A DNA stretch of 64,000 nucleotides from JAILZP01 sp037444185 (GTDB lineage: Bacteria; Bacillota; Desulfotomaculia; Desulfotomaculales; Desulfocucumaceae), in assembly GCA_037444185.1 (NCBI GenBank), contig JBBIMW010000004.1, positions 1 to 64,000 of the forward strand, read 5' to 3'. The notes beneath the pieces were generated by a model. That model was given only the letters and a program-made list of their open reading frames with translations, was not told the origin of the DNA and ran no database searches. Numbering within the stretch: position 1 is the first letter of the stretch; the number at the start of each line of letters is the position of its first letter. Below, piece after piece: positions 8,287-17,375 of this stretch. A program made the position numbers and the translations under genes.

Positions 8287-9555
8287 TTATATTGGAGCCT
8301 TGAAAAAACCCCCGACCCTGCCCCATAAACCGGGGGATGGCCGGCGGCCGGCCCCTGCCCTGCGGCAACGGCCCAGACAAAATCTCAATAAACCTTCCGC
8401 CCCCGCGGCGCCGGAGCCACCTGAGATTTGCACCTTCGCACCGAGATGTTCCTCGGCGAAAGGGCCCAAGCCTTTGAGCAAACTGCCCCCTCCGGTCAGC
8501 ACCAGCCCTCCGGGCAAATCTATTCCGCCCGCCAACCTTTTAACCGCCGACGCCACCATGTCCAGTATCTCGCAGATCCTGGCCCCGACAACGGCGGCGT
8601 AGGTTTTGCCGGGAACCTCGTTCACACCGGACCCGCTCAGCCGGGGAACGGCAATAAATCCCTCCGATCCCTCCGTTTCCCGCTTTTCCATCCCGCCACC
8701 GCCGCTTACGGAAATTTTCAGTCCCAGCCCTACGGTTTTTTTAACCTCCTCCGCCCCCGCCAGGGTAGTTCTCAGGCAGATGGCCAGGTCGCTGGTGATA
8801 TGATCGCCGCCCACGGGCAAAACCTCGAATTCCGCAGCATGCCCGTGGTTGTACACCAAAATGCCGGTAAACGCCCCCCCCATATCCACCAGGGCCGTCC
8901 CCAGCTGTTGCTGCGCTCTGGTCAAAAGAACCGCTCCCTCCGCCATTGAAGAGGGGAAAATATCCGTCACTCTGACACCGGCCCCGTGCACCGCATCCAT
9001 CAGGCGGTCAACCAGAACGGCATCGGCCGTGACCACAAGGCATTCCACTTCCAGCCTTGAGCAGTGCGCCCCTATGGGCTCCCCCCCCACTGCAATGCCG
9101 TCCACCAAAAACTCCAATGGCAGCGCCTGAATTACCCGCCGCCCCGGAGGCAGGTCGGAAACCAGGGCAAGACGCCTTATCCTTTCTATGTCCTGGTGAT
9201 TTATGCGCCTCTTTCCAATCAGATTACCATATTTTTTCCTGTAAAACTCAACACTGTGCCCGGACAAACCTATACAGGCCGATTCTACCCTGGCCCCGGC
9301 GGCCGATTCCGCCCGGGACAATGCGCCCCTGATGGAACGGGACAGAGCCGGGACATCGCCCACCTGTCCCCTGCGCAAACCCATGGTATCCGATGTTCCT
9401 GTTTTAAATCCCCCAGGAACCGGCGCAGCCGGCAAGATCCAGGCATGCGCCGATTCCCCGGTGGCCGTCCCCCCAGGCGCAGGCGCGCGGGGAATGGCCA
9501 CCGCGACCACAATACGGGAAGATCCTATGTCCAGGCCGGCTACAGCTGTTTCCAT
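8287..9555 (-). CDS. ftsA: Cell division protein FtsA
   Basis: Actin-like membrane tether for FtsZ, about 422 residues. Phosphate-1 motif (AGLDIGSSRIVVAVA), the SHS2/1C subdomain (IGLSGHSVEFYRKKYGNLIG), phosphate-2 (ALVDMGGAFTGILVY) and the adenosine motif (GLVLTGGGSLLKGL) are visible. The tail GLWGRVGGFFK can form the membrane-binding amphipathic helix. AAAGGAAGGG precedes the ATG at 9555; an upstream in-frame ATG at 9603 is less likely. The linker around residue 320 (VSGGGGMEKRETEGSEG) is glycine-rich and probably variable. Confidence 0.93.
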   Translation of the reverse strand: METAVAGLDIGSSRIVVAVAIPRAPAPGGTATGESAHAWILPAAPVPGGFKTGTSDTMGLRRGQVGDVPALSRSIRGALSRAESAAGARVESACIGLSGHSVEFYRKKYGNLIGKRRINHQDIERIRRLALVSDLPPGRRVIQALPLEFLVDGIAVGGEPIGAHCSRLEVECLVVTADAVLVDRLMDAVHGAGVRVTDIFPSSMAEGAVLLTRAQQQLGTALVDMGGAFTGILVYNHGHAAEFEVLPVGGDHITSDLAICLRTTLAGAEEVKKTVGLGLKISVSGGGGMEKRETEGSEGFIAVPRLSGSGVNEVPGKTYAAVVGARICEILDMVASAVKRLAGGIDLPGGLVLTGGGSLLKGLGPFAEEHLGAKVQISGGSGAAGAEGLLRFCLGRCRRAGAGRRPSPGLWGRVGGFFKAPI

Positions 9556-9664
9556 AACCCTTCCTTTCTCCAAGGCCGCCGGTTTCCCGCGATGTTTATC
9601 CAAGCATTGTTTAAACTGTAAAATTCAACACTATTGAAAAATTCCCTTTCTCAGCGGGTGAAAA

Positions 9665-10015
9665 TTATTTATTTAACAGGTGTCTGCGAATAATGGCCAA
9701 ATTCTGGAACAGCCTGACCCCGAAGGCAACCACCGCCGCCAGGTACAGGTCTATTCCCAGGCGCTCGCCAATAAAGGCCAAACCCGCCGCCAGCAAAGCA
9801 TTGCTGAAAAAACCGGTGATAAATACCTTATTGTCGTAGTGGTCCTCCATGGCCGCCCTGATCCCTCCGAAAACCGAGTCAAGGGCGGCCAGGGCCGCCA
9901 CGGACATGTATTTCGCGTACGCCTGGGGAATGGTGATGGGAAGGTTGAGACCCAGTGCTATTCCCAACGCCAGTCCCAAAACCGCCAGCCATAGTCCCGG
10001 CCACATTTCGATCAC
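9665..10015 (-). CDS. sbp: Small basic protein, DUF1290 family
   Basis: A 116-residue inner-membrane protein with three predicted helices (residues 5-28, 38-50 and 66-95). The DUF1290 core is seen in PQAYAKYMSVAALAALDSVF and FFSNALLAAGLAFIGERLG. The family sits before ftsA or after ftsQ/DUF881 in many Firmicute dcw clusters; its function is not defined. Its start overlaps the stop of the preceding DUF881 gene by 4 bp, which points to translational coupling. Confidence 0.88.
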   Translation of the reverse strand: MIEMWPGLWLAVLGLALGIALGLNLPITIPQAYAKYMSVAALAALDSVFGGIRAAMEDHYDNKVFITGFFSNALLAAGLAFIGERLGIDLYLAAVVAFGVRLFQNLAIIRRHLLNK

Positions 10016-10710
10016 CCTTTCCTTACGGCCTTGGCGTAGTTGTACTGCAGTTCCCTGCTATACGCCGGGACGGTCAAATTATTGTTCATCTGTATTTTCA
10101 CCACTATACCCAGTTCCTTGAAATAGTCCACCAGGCCGCCGCTTATTTCCAGAGAGCTTTTCAGCTTTTCCGGGCTTCCGATGGCCAGGATGTGAAAGGG
10201 GGGCTCGGTTCTCTCCAGGTTAATATTGATAAAGGACCCGGCCTGCCTTATCTCGGAAGTTGAGATCATCCTCTGGCCGTTGATGGAAATGGCCTCGGAC
10301 CCGGCCCCCCTCAGATCGTTGACAACCCGCAGCAGGTCTTCGTCTCTGAGTAAAAATACACTGTTTCTGCGAATATGGCCGGGAGGATTGTCCAGCAGCA
10401 CCTCGATGCCGGGTCCCGTCACCGTAACCAGCCCGGCGTTGATCCTGCTCTTTTGCAGCTCGTCCTGGATGGCTTCCCGGGCCTGGAGCTGGCCCTTCTT
10501 GGCCTGCTCCAGCTTGTAGGCGAGATCCTCAATCTCCCTGTCCAACTTCCGGTTGTCCTTTTCCAGCTTGCTCAATTCCACCTGCAGTTCCTGGGCTCTG
10601 TCCGCCGGGACACTCTGTTCTATGTAGCGATTGGTGCGAAACTGAATGGCCAGCATCACACCCAGGATCATGGTTATCACACCTATTGAAAGGTACATGG
10701 ACCTTTTCAT
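10012..10710 (-). CDS. DUF881 family protein (second copy)
   Basis: A 232-residue membrane-anchored protein with one N-terminal helix (residues 5-22), a coiled coil (about 36-80, rich in Lys/Glu/Leu) and the DUF881 domain (GPGIEVLLDNPP, then AGSEAISINGQRMISTSEIRQAGSFI). It is adjacent to and overlaps by 4 bp a paralogue at 10707-11423. The shape recalls division proteins with a periplasmic or extracytoplasmic domain, but the function is unknown. Confidence 0.88.
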   Translation of the reverse strand: MKRSMYLSIGVITMILGVMLAIQFRTNRYIEQSVPADRAQELQVELSKLEKDNRKLDREIEDLAYKLEQAKKGQLQAREAIQDELQKSRINAGLVTVTGPGIEVLLDNPPGHIRRNSVFLLRDEDLLRVVNDLRGAGSEAISINGQRMISTSEIRQAGSFININLERTEPPFHILAIGSPEKLKSSLEISGGLVDYFKELGIVVKIQMNNNLTVPAYSRELQYNYAKAVRKG

Positions 10711-11423
10711 TGGCTCTTTTGAACCTCCGCCGGTCTGGCATAATCAAAGCTCATAGTGCCGGAAAGGGGCGGTATGTTTATCTGGGCCACCTTTTTAACA
10801 TTGACCTGGATACCCCAAAACTGGAGGGCATCAATAACCCCGTTTCTCATTTTAAGGGAATTCACCAGATTATCCTGGTTCCCTATGGCGCTTATCACAA
10901 AGGGAGGGGTCAGGCGCTGGTTCCTGTTGATCAGTATGGTGGGGCCGGTACAGCGTATCTCGCTGGCGGCCACGATCCTCTGGCTGTTGATGGCCAAGGC
11001 CTCGGCCCCCGCAGCCCTTAGTTCGTTAAGCACCCTTAGAATGTCCTCATCGTGCAGCACGTAGAGGTTAGGGTTTTCCCCGGGCTTGGCCGCGATATTG
11101 CTGTCATTTAACGTAACTTCCACGCCGGATCCAAAGACTCCCGACAGCCCGGCCTCAATCCGGGCTTTGGTCAACTCCTCCCTGAGGGGGCCCAGCTCTA
11201 CACCGCCGGCAATCCTGTCCAGTTCGGAACGCATTTTGTTCAGCTGTTCCTGCTTTCTGTCCCGCTCGGCTCTGGCTTCGCCGACTTTAGCCGCCACCAC
11301 CTGGACCCGGGAGATTTGGGGGTTCTTCATTATTTCCCTGGTGACCCGGAACTGGACCGACAGCAGTAATCCCATGACCAGTCCCACCAGCGCCAGGGCT
11401 ATGTGAAAAGTCTTTATGCGCAA
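10707..11423 (-). CDS. DUF881 family protein (first copy)
   Basis: A 238-residue paralogue of the next gene, with an N-terminal helix (residues 8-25), a coiled coil (about 42-75) and a DUF881 domain (GSGVEVTLNDSNIAAKPGENP, then AGAEALAINSQRIVAASEIRCTG). The two copies differ enough to be an old duplication. They lie between ftsQ and sbp-ftsA, as in related Clostridia. The role is unknown, probably envelope or division related (inference from context). Confidence 0.88.
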   Translation of the reverse strand: MRIKTFHIALALVGLVMGLLLSVQFRVTREIMKNPQISRVQVVAAKVGEARAERDRKQEQLNKMRSELDRIAGGVELGPLREELTKARIEAGLSGVFGSGVEVTLNDSNIAAKPGENPNLYVLHDEDILRVLNELRAAGAEALAINSQRIVAASEIRCTGPTILINRNQRLTPPFVISAIGNQDNLVNSLKMRNGVIDALQFWGIQVNVKKVAQINIPPLSGTMSFDYARPAEVQKSQ

Positions 11424-11442
11424 TGAACACTCCCCCTAAAAA

Positions 11443-12162
11443 TCATTCCACATATTTTACCACCGGCGTCCCCGTGTATGACAGGTCGATGTATTCAATT
11501 CTCTTTCCCTTGGCCTTCAGTTCACTGAGCACCTTCATGAAAACCTCGCCCTTTTGTTTCATGCCGGAGGCGCTGCCCAGACGGCACTGAATTCCGTCCA
11601 AAGTGTAGGCTGTGATCTGGTCGCCGTCAATGTTTATTTCCGAAAGCTGGGGCAGCAGTCCCGGTGGAATCTCACCGACCACGGCCAGGGCGGTTTTCAG
11701 CGCCCCGGACATAATCCTCCCTCCCGGCTCCGGGACGGCAAAAGTCACTCCTGTCACCACCGGCAGCTGATTTGAAGCTATATCCCCCTTTTGAATATGT
11801 ACACCTTCATCATCAACCTGTATAAAACCTCCATCTACCGGCAATAGGGCCAGGGGCTTCCTTTCCTCCACCCGTATGGCCACTGTGGACGGCAGTTTCC
11901 TGGACATGTCCACTCTTTTCACCACCGGCAGAACCCTTATCCTCTCAGCGCTCAATTTAAGGTTAATCTTAAAAATATTTTCCCCGGGGTTGATGCCGGA
12001 TACCGAAATAATGTTCTCCGCAGACAGGGAATTATTGCCCTCAACCATTATTTCCCTCACCTCGAAAAAGGGTGACCGCGCCAGAACGTATACGGCCGCC
12101 AGAAACATCAACACGAAAAAAACACTCTGCAGAAAATTATATTTTGGAGATCTTCCAGACAA
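11443..12162 (-). CDS. ftsQ: Cell division protein FtsQ/DivIB
   Basis: Bitopic divisome protein, 239 residues. A short cytoplasmic tail and a helix (residues 11-27) lead into the extracytoplasmic POTRA domain (SPFFEVREIMVEGNNSLSAENIISVSGI) and the FtsQ domain (VKRVDMSRKLPSTVAIRVEERKP). The start is a TTG with GGGAAG upstream. A well-formed promoter lies about 100 bp upstream, after murA, so ftsQ may head its own transcript running to ftsZ. Confidence 0.93.
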   Translation of the reverse strand: MSGRSPKYNFLQSVFFVLMFLAAVYVLARSPFFEVREIMVEGNNSLSAENIISVSGINPGENIFKINLKLSAERIRVLPVVKRVDMSRKLPSTVAIRVEERKPLALLPVDGGFIQVDDEGVHIQKGDIASNQLPVVTGVTFAVPEPGGRIMSGALKTALAVVGEIPPGLLPQLSEINIDGDQITAYTLDGIQCRLGSASGMKQKGEVFMKVLSELKAKGKRIEYIDLSYTGTPVVKYVE

Positions 12163-12263
12163 AAAACCACTTCCCGCAGTTCATGCGGCCCTCCGGCCCC
12201 GGACCGGGCACTGTATTCAGCCGCCCCGGGCGGCGGTCCGGAAAATCGGCCCGGCACAGTTTT

Positions 12264-12291
12264 ATTATATCAACACTTAAAAACTTGTCCA
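12264..12291 (-). promoter_or_regulatory. Internal sigma-A promoter before ftsQ
   Basis: On the minus strand TGGACA (12286-12291), 16 bases, TATAAT (12264-12269), with TG one base before the -10 (extended -10). It lies between murA and ftsQ. Confidence 0.65.
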
Positions 12292-12316
12292 TTACAAAAC
12301 CAAAAAAGAGTTCACA

Positions 12317-13570
12317 TCAACTGTGCACTCTGATAATCCTGGCTCCCAGTGAGCCGTATTTATTTTCCAGCCGATCATAGCCCCGGTCTATGTGCTCTAC
12401 GTTTTCAATCACGGTGCCGTTTTCCGCCACCAGGGCCGCCAGCATGAGCGCCGCCCCGGCCCTCAGATCCGGGGCCTCCACCACCGCGCCGCTCAGCCTG
12501 GGAACCCCCTTGATAATGGCGGTCTGGCCCTCCACCTTAATATCGGCCCCCATCCGCCGCAGCTCGCTGACATGCTTGAACCTGTTTTCAAATACTGTCT
12601 CGATGATTATACTGGTACCCCTGGACACCGCCATCAGCGCCATGAACTGAGGCTGCATGTCGGTGGGAAATCCCGGATAGGGCAGGGTTCTGACATCCAC
12701 TGAATTATACGGGGGACTTCCCCTCACCCTAACATGGTCCTCCCCGGTCTCCACCTCCACCCCGGCCTCCCTGAGCTTGGCTGTCACCGCCTCTAGGTGC
12801 TCGGGTATTACATTTGTCACCACCACATCCCCGCCGGTGATGGCCGTCGCCACCATGAAGGTTCCAGCCTCAATACGGTCCGGGATCACCGTGTGTTCAG
12901 CGATGCCCAGGAAATCGACACCCGTGATTTTTATTGCGTCCGTTCCCGCCCCCTTTATGTTCGCCCCCATGCGGTTTAAAAAATTCTGCAGATCCACTAT
13001 TTCAGGCTCCTTGGCGGCATTTTTGATAAGGGTGGTGCCTTTTGCCAGGACCGCAGCCATCATCAGATTTTCGGTGGCCCCCACGCTGGGCATATCAAGG
13101 TAAATCTCAGCACCCTTGAGGACCCGGCTCTCCGCTGTGATAAAACCGTGTTTTTCCGTAATGGCGGCCCCCATACTCTGAAGTCCCTTAAGATGCAGAT
13201 CCATTGGCCTGCTTCCTATGTTGCACCCGCCGGGGTGGCTGATGACGACTTTTTTAAACCTGGCCAGCATGGGCCCCAGGACCAGGTTGGAGGCCCTCAT
13301 CTTCCTCATCAGTTCTTCGCTTACTTCATAGTTCTCAATGTTCCTCGTGTCCACGTAAACCGAGCAGCCTTCCCTTCTCACCCTGGCGCCCAAACACCGC
13401 AGCACTTCCATCATTACCGTGACATCGTTTAAATTTGGAACGTCATTTATTACACTTTCCCCTGATCCCAATAGAGATGCCGCCAGTATAGGCAGGGAGG
13501 CGTTTTTGCTGCCGCTGGCCCTTATCTTGCCCTGCAGGCGGCCGCCGCCCACAATTATGTACTTCTGCAT
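12317..13570 (-). CDS. murA: UDP-N-acetylglucosamine 1-carboxyvinyltransferase
   Basis: First committed step of peptidoglycan synthesis: adds enolpyruvate from PEP to UDP-GlcNAc in the cytoplasm. Residues 1-417 match the EPSP-synthase-like two-domain fold. The N-terminal GSKNASLPILAASLL contains the conserved Lys-Asn pair. In the loop that normally holds the PEP-binding Cys, HPGGCNIGSRPMDLHL keeps that cysteine, the fosfomycin target. It lies 15 bp after murB. Confidence 0.97.
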   Translation of the reverse strand: MQKYIIVGGGRLQGKIRASGSKNASLPILAASLLGSGESVINDVPNLNDVTVMMEVLRCLGARVRREGCSVYVDTRNIENYEVSEELMRKMRASNLVLGPMLARFKKVVISHPGGCNIGSRPMDLHLKGLQSMGAAITEKHGFITAESRVLKGAEIYLDMPSVGATENLMMAAVLAKGTTLIKNAAKEPEIVDLQNFLNRMGANIKGAGTDAIKITGVDFLGIAEHTVIPDRIEAGTFMVATAITGGDVVVTNVIPEHLEAVTAKLREAGVEVETGEDHVRVRGSPPYNSVDVRTLPYPGFPTDMQPQFMALMAVSRGTSIIIETVFENRFKHVSELRRMGADIKVEGQTAIIKGVPRLSGAVVEAPDLRAGAALMLAALVAENGTVIENVEHIDRGYDRLENKYGSLGARIIRVHS

Positions 13571-13585
13571 GCCGATACCTCCGCC

Positions 13586-14497
13586 TCAGTCACACCCCAA
13601 AACCTTGACCTCCATTTCCAGGCTGACTCCGAACCTTTCCAAAACCCTCTCCCTAACCATGGCGATGAGCTCCAGCACATCGGCGGCCCTCGCCCGGCCC
13701 AGATTGACGATGAAGTTGGCGTGCCTTGTGGACACCTGGGCGTCCCCCACCCGCATGCCCTGGCAGCCGGATTCCTGAATCAGTTTTCCGGCATAGTTCC
13801 CCGGGGGGTTTTTAAAAACGCTCCCGGCGCTGGGGTGCTCCAGGGGCTGTTTGGCCTTACGGCTGATGATTATCCTTTCCATATCCGAGGCGACTATCTC
13901 CCTGTCCCTGGGGTATCCCCTGAACACCGCCTCCAAAACAATCATTCCCCGCCCCTGAAGGGCGCTTTTCCTGTATCCCCACTCCATCAGGCCGGAATCC
14001 AGCCGGTGCAGCTCTCCCGCATAATCAAGACAGGTGACTTCCACGACCAGGTCTCCCATGGACCGCCCGTACGCTCCGGCGTTCATCACCACCGCCCCGC
14101 CCACGGACCCCGGGATCCCGTACATGAACTCAAAACCCCCCAGTCCTGCGTCCCTTGCCGCCGAAGCCAGGCGCCGGAGCTTCGCCCCGCCTCCGGCGAC
14201 CACTGTTCCCCGATCCACACTTATGTCCCCGAAGGCTCCGCCGATCTTTACCACAATGCCCCTTACTCCCCCGTCCCTGACCAGCAGATTGGTGCCGGCG
14301 CCTATCACCGCGAGGGGCAGGCCCCTGCGCCCGGAGTATGAAACCAGCGCCTTAAGATCTTCAACATCCCTTGGCTCGGCAAATATTTCCGCCGGCCCGC
14401 CAATCCGCCAGCTGGTGTGCAAGTGCATGGGCTCCTGGCGCAGCAAGGCGCCTTTAATCATTTTAGCGATTTCCCCGCAGTGATCAGCAGCCTGCAT
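13586..14497 (-). CDS. murB: UDP-N-acetylenolpyruvoylglucosamine reductase
   Basis: FAD and NADPH dependent reductase giving UDP-MurNAc, 303 residues. The FAD-binding segment LPLAVIGAGTNLLVRDGGV, the motif YGIPGSVGGAVVMNAGAYG and the catalytic Ser region AGSVFKNPPGNYAGKLIQ are present. The short loop pattern is that of type II MurB. It overlaps the end of murC by 14 bp and precedes murA, so the two first-step genes are paired late in the cluster. Confidence 0.97.
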   Translation of the reverse strand: MQAADHCGEIAKMIKGALLRQEPMHLHTSWRIGGPAEIFAEPRDVEDLKALVSYSGRRGLPLAVIGAGTNLLVRDGGVRGIVVKIGGAFGDISVDRGTVVAGGGAKLRRLASAARDAGLGGFEFMYGIPGSVGGAVVMNAGAYGRSMGDLVVEVTCLDYAGELHRLDSGLMEWGYRKSALQGRGMIVLEAVFRGYPRDREIVASDMERIIISRKAKQPLEHPSAGSVFKNPPGNYAGKLIQESGCQGMRVGDAQVSTRHANFIVNLGRARAADVLELIAMVRERVLERFGVSLEMEVKVLGCD

Positions 14498-15962
14498 TGA
14501 TAATCCCCCGGCCCTGCTTCTGCAGTCTTTCCACCAGACGCACCCCGGCGGTCCATATATTGCCGGCCCCCATGGTCAGGACAAGGTCGCCGGGCTCAGT
14601 GAAGCCGGCCAGATAATCCACTATTTTTTCCCGGGAATCCAGGTGCACCACGTTTTCCTGGCCGTTTTTCCTCATTGCCTCTATAATCATGCCGGAGCTG
14701 ACGCCGTCAATGGGCCTCTCCCCCGCGGCATATATGTCATCCACAATTACCACATCGGAATCCAGAAAAGCCGGCCCGAATTCTTCGCCGAGAAAAAATG
14801 TTCTGGAGTACCGGTGGGGCTGAAAAACCGTGATTATTCTTCTGGCCCCCAGTTGCCTGGCGGCTTTCAGGGTGGCCTTGATTTCACTGGGATGGTGAGC
14901 ATAGTCATCCACCACCCTGATCCCCGATGTCTCCCCGATGATCTGGAAGCGGCGGCCGGCGCCCCTGAACTCCCTCAAGGCACCGGCGATGGCCCCGAAT
15001 TCAAGGCCAATCCTCAGTCCCACCGCCACCACGGCCAGGGCGTTCAATAAATTGTGCTGGCCGGGCACGGCCAGTTCCAGTGTACCGAGACGCCCGCCCC
15101 GGTGGTAAACATCGCCCCTGGAGGACATGCCGTTGAGATATATATTCCCCAGCCTGTAGTCCACTTCTTTGGACTGCGCTCCGTAGGTCACCAGGGGGCC
15201 GGAGTATCCCTGGATTACCTCCTTCACTCCGGGGTCGTCCAGGCAGACCACCGCCGCCCCGTCCCGGGGAACCCCGGCCAAAAACCGCCCAAAGGCCTCC
15301 TTTATCTTTTCAACCGTCCCGTAATAGTCCAGATGGTCGTTTTCAATATTGGTCACCACCACTATGCTGGGTGATAGTTTCAAAAATGACCCGTCGCTTT
15401 CGTCGGCCTCGGCCACCAGATATTCACCCCTGCCCAACTTGGCGTTCCCGCCAATGTCGTTCAATTCACCTCCGATTACTATGGTGGGATCGTGGCCGTT
15501 TTTTTCCAAAACCAGGGCCGTCATGGAGGTGGTGGTGGTCTTCCCGTGGGCCCCGGCCACAGCTATTCCCCGCTGCCTTTTCATCAGCAGGGCCAGCAGA
15601 TCTCCCCGGTGAATAACGGGAATACCCGTTTCCAGCGCCCCCGCAAGCTCGGGATTATCCTGCCCGATGGCCGTGGACACCACCACCAGCTCAGCGCCCC
15701 CGACATTCTGCGCCACGTGCCCGGCCCGGCACACCGCCCCCATGGCCTCCAGCCTGTTCGTAATATGGGTTTCGCAAAGATCGGACCCGCTTATGCTGTG
15801 ACCCAGTTCTATCAATATCCTGGCCAGGCCGCTCATGCCGGCCCCACCGATACCGATAAAGTGAACCCTCTCAGGAATTTGCTGCAATTTAGTACCAACT
15901 CCCCTCTGTACAGGTGTTCCGCCAAAAAAGTCCTTCTCCGAAGATAGATTCATTGTATGCAT
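14484..15962 (-). CDS. murC: UDP-N-acetylmuramate-L-alanine ligase
   Basis: ATP-dependent cytoplasmic ligase adding L-Ala to UDP-MurNAc, about 490 residues. The Rossmann-like N-terminus (VHFIGIGGAGMSGLARIL), the ATP loop (VAGAHGKTTTTSM) and the C-terminal domain (FQPHRYSRTFFLGEEF) are in order. A 25-residue N-terminal extension precedes the usual start region. Two in-frame ATGs (15962 and 15953) follow GGGGG; the first has the better spacing. A 210-bp gap separates it from murG, the longest inside the mur part of the cluster. Confidence 0.96.
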   Translation of the reverse strand: MHTMNLSSEKDFFGGTPVQRGVGTKLQQIPERVHFIGIGGAGMSGLARILIELGHSISGSDLCETHITNRLEAMGAVCRAGHVAQNVGGAELVVVSTAIGQDNPELAGALETGIPVIHRGDLLALLMKRQRGIAVAGAHGKTTTTSMTALVLEKNGHDPTIVIGGELNDIGGNAKLGRGEYLVAEADESDGSFLKLSPSIVVVTNIENDHLDYYGTVEKIKEAFGRFLAGVPRDGAAVVCLDDPGVKEVIQGYSGPLVTYGAQSKEVDYRLGNIYLNGMSSRGDVYHRGGRLGTLELAVPGQHNLLNALAVVAVGLRIGLEFGAIAGALREFRGAGRRFQIIGETSGIRVVDDYAHHPSEIKATLKAARQLGARRIITVFQPHRYSRTFFLGEEFGPAFLDSDVVIVDDIYAAGERPIDGVSSGMIIEAMRKNGQENVVHLDSREKIVDYLAGFTEPGDLVLTMGAGNIWTAGVRLVERLQKQGRGIINAGC

Positions 15963-16176
15963 ATAACCCCCAAGGTGTTACCGGACAAAGGCCGTATGCT
16001 TGTCCAATCCTCCCCGGCGTTGCGCTCCCGGCTTGAGGAACCCGGCAGTCCGGCTTATTTAAGGCACATTGATTGTCATGATTTTTTTTAAAATGCTAAA
16101 ACCAGGCCCCCTGTTCCAGAGCCCGGCGCCCATATATTATTCAATTTTATATACATCTGCCGGGGATCCTCGAATA

Positions 16177-17289
16177 TTATTTGCGTTTATTATCCATTAT
16201 ATCTGCAACACAGTCAAGGATGTCGTCCAGGGCCCGGGGCCTGCCCAGCCCCTTGCTGGCCCCGGCCATCTCCTTCAGCGTTTCCGGCCTCTCCGTCAGC
16301 CTTTCCAGTTCCGAAACAAGTAAATCCCCGCTGAGGTCCCGGTCCCTGATCACCACCGCCGCCCCTTTACCCTCCATGGCGCGGGCGTTGTGCTCCTGGT
16401 GGTTTTCGGCGGCGTGGGGATAAGGGATCAGTATGGCCGGAAGTCCCACCGCAGCAATTTCCGCCAGAGTTGCGGCGCCGGCCCGGCAAATTGCCAGGTC
16501 TGAGGCGGCAAGGGCGCCCGGCATGTCGTGCATGTAGGAAGTAATGGTAATATTCCCGCCGCCGGACAGATTTATACCTTTATTTACCTCTTTCATAAAG
16601 CTGTCGTAGTTGCCGGTGCCGGTCACGTGCAAGAAAAACATCCTGTCCCCGGCAAACCTTTTCAGTACCGTCAGCATGGCCTTGTTTATACTGCCGGCCC
16701 CCTGGCTGCCCCCAAAAGACAACACCAGCAGCCTGTCCGGGGGAACCCCCAATTCACTCCTGGCCCTGTCCCTGTCCCGGTCCAGCAACTCCCTCCTCAC
16801 CGGTAGGCCGGTAACCCTCAGGGCGGCCCCGGCGGGGAAGTGTTTCCTGGCTTCCCCGAAGGTCAGGGCCACGGCGCTGACAAACCTGGACAGCATTCTA
16901 TTGGTTATTCCCGGAAAGGCATTCTGTTCGTGAATCAGGGTGGGAACCCCGGACAGCGCCGCAGCCAACACCACGGGGCCGCACACGTAACCTCCCGTGC
17001 CGATTACGGCGGCCGGACGTATTTTTCTGATCAGACCGGAGGATCTTTTTACACCCATGGCGGCGCTCCACACCACCGCCAGATTGGAAGGAGAGAGGCT
17101 TCGCTTGAAGCCCGCCAGGGATATGGAATGGAAAGGCAGACCCTCCCGGGGCACTATCCCGCCCTCCAGCCCCCGGGAGCCGCCGATATAATGAACCTCC
17201 GCCCCGAACCTTTCCTTCAGTCCCCTGGCGATGGCCAGGGCGGGGTAAATATGCCCCCCGGTCCCCCCGCCGGCGATTATAAAATTCAA
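16177..17289 (-). CDS. murG: Lipid II synthase MurG (UDP-GlcNAc transferase)
   Basis: Membrane-associated GT28 enzyme that adds GlcNAc to lipid I, about 370 residues. The N-terminal loop IIAGGGTGGHIYPALAIA binds the lipid phosphate; LVLSFGGSQGAGSINKAML and the C-terminal UDP-GlcNAc site (CRAGAATLAEIAAVGLPAIL, then PYPHAAENHQEHNA) follow. The reading frame is open far upstream across ftsW, but the TTG at 17289, with GGAGGT 8 bases before it, gives the canonical MNFIIAGGGTGG start. Confidence 0.96.
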   Translation of the reverse strand: MNFIIAGGGTGGHIYPALAIARGLKERFGAEVHYIGGSRGLEGGIVPREGLPFHSISLAGFKRSLSPSNLAVVWSAAMGVKRSSGLIRKIRPAAVIGTGGYVCGPVVLAAALSGVPTLIHEQNAFPGITNRMLSRFVSAVALTFGEARKHFPAGAALRVTGLPVRRELLDRDRDRARSELGVPPDRLLVLSFGGSQGAGSINKAMLTVLKRFAGDRMFFLHVTGTGNYDSFMKEVNKGINLSGGGNITITSYMHDMPGALAASDLAICRAGAATLAEIAAVGLPAILIPYPHAAENHQEHNARAMEGKGAAVVIRDRDLSGDLLVSELERLTERPETLKEMAGASKGLGRPRALDDILDCVADIMDNKRK

Positions 17290-17375
17290 CCAGACACACC
17301 TCCGATTGCCGCGTACGCATTCCCTGCTCTGCCGGAATGTTTCCCCCCTGCCGGCGCCGCTAGCGAAACCGGCGA